Source: Golubevia sp. BC0850 (Eukaryota > Basidiomycota > Exobasidiomycetes > Golubeviales > Golubeviaceae). From it: 64,000 nt of DNA. The position numbers and the translations under genes are program-made. Of the stretch, positions 57,876-64,000 are shown in pieces (positions within the stretch are counted from its first letter, which is position 1; each line of letters starts with the position of its first letter). Under the pieces are notes generated by a model. It had not been told where the DNA came from. It did no database searches and saw nothing but the letters and a program-made list of their open reading frames with translations. The stretch covers positions 1,426,001 through 1,490,000 of the forward strand of contig JAAVVG010000001.1 of NCBI GenBank assembly GCA_012976225.1, given 5' to 3'.

Positions 57876-59457
57876 TCAGGGCTGATCTGAGAGGCAAGAG
57901 TCTCTCTTTGATTTCATCCAAAGTCTGATTTGAGCTCTTGGTCTCCAGTCATTGTCAGAGTGTGACAGCTCTTGTAAAGCTTTGATTCCGTTCGCTTTGC
58001 GAAGAAGGCATTCGATAGCATTTTGAAGGTTCGCAAGAGCTACCTTCTCTGCCAGCTCGCAATAGCCAAGTTCCATCTCTTCTTGAGTCTTCTTCGGTAG
58101 ATCTAAAGGGTCGTAGTTCCGCCTTTCGTCATCTTCTCCGATGGTAGTAGGGGGAAGGCTGCAATGTTGTCTAGCCACTGATAAAGGATCCAGCCGAGTC
58201 TGCAGCCTCGCCTTGAATTGCAGCCTTCTGAAGTTGAGCTCCTGAGCGGCTGGCATGTCTCCAGAGGAGAAAGAGAAGGTAGGCTCAGAACTCAAAGAAC
58301 TCCTTCTTGTGTCCATCCCACAGTAAATTCCTTCTTCCAAACAGACTAGTTCTGCGAAGAAAGGGAAAAGGAAGCTCTGCAGATTCTGCGGTTTCCCTGG
58401 AATGGTATTGATAGTGATCGGCTTCATTGGGTTGGGATCGTTGGGATCTTCATTCCTGCAGACGATGATGACTTTGGTCATTCCATCCTCCAGCACTAGA
58501 GCAGTCTTGATGTGTCCTCCAGCCTATTTGAGAACAAGTATGAGGCGTCTGACCATTCATCTCGTATGGCATCGATTTGAAGGTAGTTGGATTCGGAAAG
58601 AGCGAGGTCTCGAAAGCGACGCCCATCTCCTTCAGAGCCTTTTCGCGACCGTATCGAAGGCTCTCTGCGAAAAATGGGACTGCGGATAGCTCTAGTGAAA
58701 AGGAAGCAGTTCCTGATGCATCGATGGACCTCGTAGGAGACAGGTCCAGTCACCGATTCCAGCTTTGATCCAGCTCTTTTCCCAAGATAGTTCTTGTCCA
58801 ATTGCTATCTTGTGTCTCTTGAGTGAATCCAACTTGTCCTTCAGATGACTATTGTAAGCCTTCTCCGTACCATTGGACTCGCTAGTGACTGTGTAGGAAC
58901 TGATCGTTTCTTGCTTTGTCTAAGTAAGACTGTTAAAAGAGTTTCCGTACTCCTTCCGCCTCTGAAAGTCATCCAATGTGCGACTAGGATTGTAGACAGG
59001 TTCGAGGAAGACAGGTCCCTGAGATCTGAGCTGTTCACGGACTGATTCCAGACCGTTGGGATGGAGAGGGTTGACCACAGGAGGACCATCACCTTGGTTG
59101 AAATCATAGTCATAGTCTTGCTCATCCTCTTCATCTCCTCTGGAACGTTGAGGCTGATCGTTCTGTGCTGAACCACCAGCAACGACATCAGCAGCTTCTG
59201 TTAGAGTGCGATAATGAGAAACAGAATAGGATTGAGTCTGTTCTCGCCCACCACCCACTCCCTTCAGTCAAACCTATTACCAGATCTCAGTTTACTCACT
59301 CTTAGGGCAACCAGATCTTCTCGCGGCATTTCTGATCTCTTCCTGATTAGCTTTGAGAGCTATTCTGAGAGTTGGACGGACAGGCTGCACCAATCTCAAC
59401 GATTTTTCGTATCTTTGGATATCTAATTTCCAATGCTCCTTGCGATACCAAGGAGAT
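57876..59457 (-). CDS. Hypothetical multi-exon protein, partial model
   Basis: The best exon is 58523-57876, with an AATAG acceptor, reading AGGHIKTALVLEDGMTKVII, then VCRNEDPNDPNPMKPITINT, and a C-terminal helical part (ELGYCELAEKVALANLQNAIE) ending in a stop. Upstream minus-strand pieces with coding character are 59457-59295 (ESPWYRKEHWKLDIQRYEKS and PTLRIALKANQEEIRNAARR) and 59240-58920 (acidic, RSRGDEEDEQDYDYDF). The joins between these are unclear. The gene begins at or inside the right inverted-repeat arm, so its 5' part may have been altered by the rearrangement. No family is recognised. Confidence 0.4.
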
Positions 59458-59467
59458 TCACACTTGC

Positions 59468-59797
59468 CTATTTTGTAGATCCATACTTCTTCCTCATGCA
59501 ATCTATCATATAAGCCGTGTCTCGATTCGATCTGATTTTTGAGAGTAAGAAATATACTAAGAATGCAAGGAGAGACAGGGTTGCCAAAACTCCCTTCTCC
59601 TCACAGGCATCACAATATCTTTTTTTTATCTTGGGGTTTCCTCCCCCTTGTCTTTTTTCTCGGTCTTTCCCCTGGCGGTAGGCTTTCTCTTTGTTTTCCT
59701 TCTTGGTTCTCAATAAGTGGTTGAATTGTGATGTATCTATCATCCTCCAATTTTTGAGCTGTCTCTGTCTGTTCTTCACTGACAAATCAAACAACAT
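59468..59797 (-). CDS. Hypothetical 109-residue protein, right copy
   Basis: Identical to the frame at 51841-52170 in the left arm: basic first half, one hydrophobic helix, no known family. The low confidence is for the same reason. Confidence 0.3.
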   Translation of the reverse strand: MLFDLSVKNRQRQLKNWRMIDTSQFNHLLRTKKENKEKAYRQGKDREKRQGGGNPKIKKRYCDACEEKGVLATLSLLAFLVYFLLSKIRSNRDTAYMIDCMRKKYGSTK

Positions 59798-60951
59798 CCC
59801 AATCTCACTGAATTTCTAGTTTACCTGCTTTGTCTGAGAACCAACTTAGATGAAAGAGATGGAGATAGAAGACAGATAGTGAATTGGTGAAGCTATGTGG
59901 GACAGAACATTGAGAATGAGTGTAATAAGAACGATCTAGGAGGCTGAATCTTGTAAATCTGGCAAGGACTCAAACAACTGGACCATTTTCACTGATTGTG
60001 GTGAGATTCATGGGTCTTATCCTTGTAACAACCATTTAGAATCGATGGAGAGTTGGAGCACTAGCTCCACACTTTTCTCTTCAGTGTCTTTCTTGAAGTG
60101 TCTCTGACTCCTTGCCCTTTCAAAGACTTGAGGTGTGAAATGTGAAGCTAGTTGAATTCTCTCACTACTTCTCTCGTCACTCTTCATCTTTCATTGCACC
60201 CAGTTGCTCCCAGATGCTTTGACAAGAGAAGAATGCTCCTCTCTCTGCTCTGGAAGAGTTCAAGTGGGCTCATCGACTACAGGTTGGCTGGCAGTGGAAT
60301 GGCAAACGTTTCGCGCTGAAGTTACTGACTAGCTCCTTAAACCCTGACTCTACTGGTAGAGGCAAGCTCTTTTGAGATGGACTTCAACTTTTCTTGATTG
60401 TGTTTGTTGACTCATGAATGCTCACTTGAAGTGAGCTGTGCATGGGCAATTGGACTCTTCAGGTGCCAGCTCATGGAGTCTCCAGTCAAGAGATTCAGAA
60501 GGGACATCTCTGATCTCTCTATCACACCGCAGGCTCAACCTGGCAACACCAAGAGCCTCTAGCGCTTATTCTTGGGCTGTCAGATCCAGAAGTTAACACT
60601 TAGATGGTCTCATATCTTTCTGATCTCACATCATGAAGCATATCCCTTCCCCTTTCACTGAGAGCACCTCTTACTTCTTGACCTTCTCACTGACTCAGCA
60701 AACACTGTAAATGATTCCTTTTTGCAAGATGTATGTTGCACACAGAATGAAGAGGCTCTTCAACCTCTTTTGTCCAGCCTGCCACTTCCGTGTCTTTTCA
60801 TCTGACCTTTCGTTGTATCAACAGTAATCTTGACTTTCATCAGGTCATAAGGTAAAGGATCAAAGTGGGATGCTCAACACAAAGTCCCAAAGTACTGCTA
60901 GTCTTCAAGGCGTTGACTGGGTACTGAGTACCGTTGAACTCAACTTGACAG

Positions 60952-61999
60952 CTCAGTAAACTTTGTTTGATGCCAAACCCCCGCCTCTCCCATGCCTTTT
61001 CGACTCCTTTTCGATGCAAAATCGCCAAAGTACCGCCATCTGCCTTCCATTTTCATGCCATCGATTTCTAGTGAATCGCCGCGATTCTTGAGCCCCTTTT
61101 TTTCCCAACCGCCCTTTTATCTCCTTTCTGTAACGGGGGCTAACTAGTAGAAGATAGGTAGAGTGCTAAGGAGGTAGACTTGAGACTTGACAAAGGCTGA
61201 GGGCAGTTGGGAATCAGCGTTGGGAACTTGGTGACAAAGACTAAGGGTGGAGTGGCAAAGACTTGAGGTTGAGACTTGACTTAGGGGACTAAGGAACTTG
61301 AGCAGGTAGAAAGGATGTAGGAATTCAATATCAGATGAGGAACTATCTATGTACAATTGGGGAGTGCTTTACATATGTTTGAGAGTTAAGAACAAAGGGA
61401 TTTAGGAACAAAGGTTGGAACAATGTAGCACAGGAACAGGGGCAAGAGAACAAGGGACAAAGAGACATGGAGACAAAAGAAAGAACAAAGGGGTCAAGGG
61501 TACCAAGGATCTGTGACAGTATCGAGAAGGAAAGCCAGCGACGTTTGCGATTCTTTCCACCCAAGTACTGACCTCCCGCTTCCTCCTCTATCTCAATCTC
61601 AATCTTCATCTTCAGATCTATAGTCCAATCCCTTCCTAACAGGTTCATTGAATTTGGAATTCTGTCCGTCTTCTCGCTTGTCTCTTTTCATTTCAACTCT
61701 GTGCTGTCTTTGGGGCTTCCACTTCCTGTAGTTGTGTATAGTGTCTTAGAGAATAATTGATGTTTTGACTATATTTTTATCTTGATCTGGCATCGAGATG
61801 GCATCAAAAAGGCAAGGAATAGGAAGTAGCAGAAGGCATCACAATGGCAATTCTTTGCAGGTAAAACTCGAACCGCCAAAGAACTGCCAAACCTCGTAGT
61901 TTACGACAGAGTTATGCCTTTCCAAGTCGAGAAGTCTCCTGTCGGACAAAGGCGTCGAAATGGCGGTACTTTGTTTGGCATCAATCGAAGTTTACTGAG
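60952..61999. mobile_element. Terminal-inverted-repeat DNA element, right copy
   Basis: Mirror copy of the element at 49639-50686, with the same CTCAG/CTGAG ends and the 7-bp duplication (TTGACAG on this strand) on both sides. It was copied along with the arm, not inserted a second time. Confidence 0.75.
61129..61517 (-). mobile_element. LTR-related segment, right copy
   Basis: Mirror copy of 50121-50509 within the right-arm TIR element. It is an old, diverged LTR fossil. Confidence 0.55.
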
Positions 62000-62838
62000 T
62001 TGACAGAAGAATATTGATCATGAGACAAAAAGAGGAGTTGAAGAAAGAATGACGCAGAGGGGTCTTGATGCCAGATGAAGGAGAGAGGAGGAAGAGAGGT
62101 CACTAAATTGATGATTGAGGCTGAGAGGGGGGAAAACCCAACAGAATACAAAGAATCATCACTAAGCTTGCTGCCTTGAGGTACGAGGCATCAGGAATGG
62201 GAGAGACATTTTTTTTTTTAATTAATATTTCGAAGCGATTGCATTCCCGAGACTAAAAATTAACGTATCAAAGTTACAGAAAAACAATCATTGGAAAATT
62301 GAATATGAATGTGAATATGATATGAACATGAATTGTGTTTTGGACATTTTGCATCTTGGAGTTGAAAGGACAAAATTGAAGGAAATAAGTGAGGTGAAGA
62401 AAATAGTCACAGCAGAGAAATGATTAGAATGGGAGGAAAATTTGAAAGGAGATGAGAAGAAGTCAAATGGTTGTTTGAGTTGGATAATAGATTTTAGATA
62501 CAGGTTGTGCAGGATGGCAAAAGTGTGAGGGAGTGTGAGAAGAGGATCCTCTTCTTTCTGTCGCCTGTACTAAGCTTCAATCTCAGTTTCTCAGTTCATT
62601 TCTCTTGTCGCCTGTGTTAGATTGTCCAAAAACCACCACGTCCTTCTTGCGTCTGATGTTCTGGCTGACAAAAATCTTACAGGCATGACAAGCCTAGCCT
62701 TCTCCTCTTTACCTCTCTACCAAAGGAACCTAAAAGTGAAGGGAAAGACATTAACTACTCCATCAAGGAGAGGAGAAGAGGTTGTAGAAGATCAAAAATA
62801 ACAGTGTCGTTGTGGATAAGGCCGAAGGAAAAATAAAT

Positions 62839-62942
62839 CTTCCTGCCTGGGAATCGAACCCAGCTCTCACCCGTTGATATCAGGGAGCCATTTGGAGGCG
62901 GCAGAATGACAGGGGTGCGTTCTACCGATATACTAGCAAGAA
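62839..62942 (-). tRNA. tRNA-Asp(GUC) with intron, right copy
   Basis: Identical in reverse to the tRNA gene at 48696-48799: same GTC anticodon, same 33-base intron after position 37, same B box. The two copies face each other across the loop. Confidence 0.85.
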
Positions 62943-63617
62943 GTTAATTGGTTGTTGACCGATACTAAATTAAATATCATATATAGTCAAACAAAAAAAA
63001 ACAAATCGACTGATTCTTTTCTTTCCCCTGTTCCTTTTTCGCCGAAGTGGCCCTGCATGTTTCCTTTGGCTGCTCAAGGCCCAAACAGCTCCACGAGTGA
63101 GCTATGATAGCCACACTCTAGTCATTGGGGGTACCTCATTTCTGATCAGCCAAGATAGCGAGCAGTGGTGCCTCTCCTCTGTCAGTGAGTCTCCGAGGCT
63201 GAGCCAGAACAAGTTCAGGGGCTTTTTCAGCTGTGAATTTCGTCACTTCCTTCACTTCAAAAGCCAGGTCATGCTACCAAATCGAGAAGCTGCCAAAGAC
63301 CTGGGGCCAGCACCATCTCTCATTGTTCAAATGGTTGCTTGTATGGAGAAGGTGGTGCCTAATTAGGGATATCCTCAAGACTTCAATCAAATCATCAACT
63401 TTCAAAACCAGGAATCGGTGTTTCTGTAGGGAGGAGCCTGACTCCTAGTCCTGGGTCCATGTCTTTGTCGAGTCCTCAAGGGACAACTCAAACCTTGAAG
63501 CGACTTAAAGAGACCTTTGTTGACTCTCTTCATCTTCAACCTTTTTCAACTCTTGGTCCATAAACCATCAAAGTTAGAAAGGAGAAACAGTCTTGGATTT
63601 TCCTCCAATCTTGCAAA

Positions 63618-64000
63618 TCTCTAGACCTGCATCATCTTCAGGGAAGCTGAGTCAAGAAGATCCATGAAAGTCTTTGGAGTTGTTCTTCTAGCCCAAGAAG
63701 AGATGCTAGTCATGATTGCTGCTTCAGCATTTGTCAGAATAAGGAAAGAAGTTTAGAGCCTAAAAATTCAAAATCAAATTCATGTTCAAACCCAAAAGAC
63801 TTCTTTAGATCTTTCCTTTTCTCACTCTGTCCCTCACCTTTTTTTGTGATGATTTTCCTCTAATCCCTTTGAACGGTATTTGTTCACATGGACTGCTCTT
63901 ATCTTCTGCTTCCTGGAAGCTTGACCAATTCGGTGAAAACAAATTGAGGAAGTCAGAAGGCGTGAGCAGTTGTTATTGAATTGTTTTGTGTGTGTGTGTT
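63618..64000. other. Right outer flank of the inverted repeat
   Basis: Sequence outside the arm. The first ~150 bases are weakly similar to the left outer flank read in reverse. The window ends in a (GT)n microsatellite. No gene is seen. Confidence 0.4.

Larger units (their letters stand above)
52181..59457. other. 7.3-kb unique loop between the inverted-repeat arms
   Basis: This single-copy segment is enclosed by the two identical arms. It contains a solo LTR, an 815-bp Mutator-like element, a Gly/Arg-rich remnant, and parts of two unrecognised genes pointing toward each other near 57.8 kb. Stretches 52181-53490 and 54200-54530 show no gene that I can support. Confidence 0.7.
59458..63617 (-). 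repeat. Right arm of 4160-bp inverted repeat
   Basis: This is the reverse complement of 48021-52180, with no length change and no difference in the stretches compared. The inner edge is at 59458 and the outer edge at 63617, both sharp. It carries second copies of the tRNA-Asp gene, the TIR element and the small frame. Confidence 0.95.

Noticed and set aside
48021-63617. Palindrome considered as a mating-type locus
   Set aside because: No homeodomain, pheromone or pheromone-receptor gene is visible in the loop or arms.
1-64000. CRISPR arrays, bacterial operons and ribosome-binding sites
   Set aside because: The sequence is clearly eukaryotic with spliceosomal introns; no regularly spaced direct repeats of CRISPR type exist.

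Overview
The window looks like nuclear DNA of a basidiomycete fungus. Most genes are broken by short introns of about 45-110 bases with a very uniform GTGAGT-type donor. The products match fungal or basidiomycete families: eIF2B-epsilon, a multi-KH protein resembling Ustilago Khd4, a LIM-LIM-C1-RhoGAP protein, Hse1, Shr3, Ppm1, Tsr2 and a polytopic protein with DUF6533-like layout. A Pucciniomycotina-type lineage (Microbotryomycetes or rusts) is my guess from intron density and moderate GC; the sequence alone does not prove it. Most exon boundaries were placed by hand from donor/acceptor signals and reading-frame continuity, and every spliced model given with exons closes to a whole number of codons.

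Layout. 0.7-1.7 kb: secreted cupin-like small protein (-). 1.95-4.83 kb: eIF2B-epsilon (-), divergent from the splicing factor PHF5A/Rds3 (+, 4.91-5.83 kb) with only 87 bp between start codons. 6.4-9.3 kb: half-size ABC ATPase (+). 10.4-15.5 kb: large multi-KH RNA-binding protein (-). 17.1-21.95 kb: LIM/RhoGAP regulator (+). 23.1-23.9 kb: Ser/Thr-rich secreted repeat protein (-). 25.5-27.6 kb: seven-helix membrane protein (-). 28.2-29.3 kb: FAR-17a/AIG1-like membrane protein (-), divergent from an Shr3-like ER chaperone (+, 29.5-30.6 kb). 31.1-34.2 kb: ESCRT-0 subunit Hse1 (+).

34.5-43.7 kb is an accessory, decaying stretch. It holds an uncharacterised gene, a frame-broken tandem paralogue of it, a secreted M43-type metalloprotease that lacks the usual C-terminal Met-turn, and a pseudogene of an ERCC6L2/Rad26-like SNF2 helicase that keeps an N-terminal tail with repeated SUMO-consensus motifs. 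44.7-47.7 kb returns to housekeeping with a divergent TSR2/PPM1 pair.

The most striking feature is a giant inverted repeat. Bases 48021-52180 and 59458-63617 are reverse complements of each other, 4160 bp per arm, with no length difference and no mismatch in any stretch I compared. They flank a 7277-bp unique loop. Each arm carries an intron-containing tRNA-Asp(GUC) gene and a 1.05-kb terminal-inverted-repeat element with a 7-bp target duplication; an LTR-related segment lies inside that element. The loop holds a solo LTR with a 5-bp duplication, an 815-bp Mutator-like non-autonomous element with a 10-bp duplication, and pieces of unrecognised genes. The structure could be an invertible segment, a recent palindromic duplication kept identical by gene conversion, or an assembly artefact.
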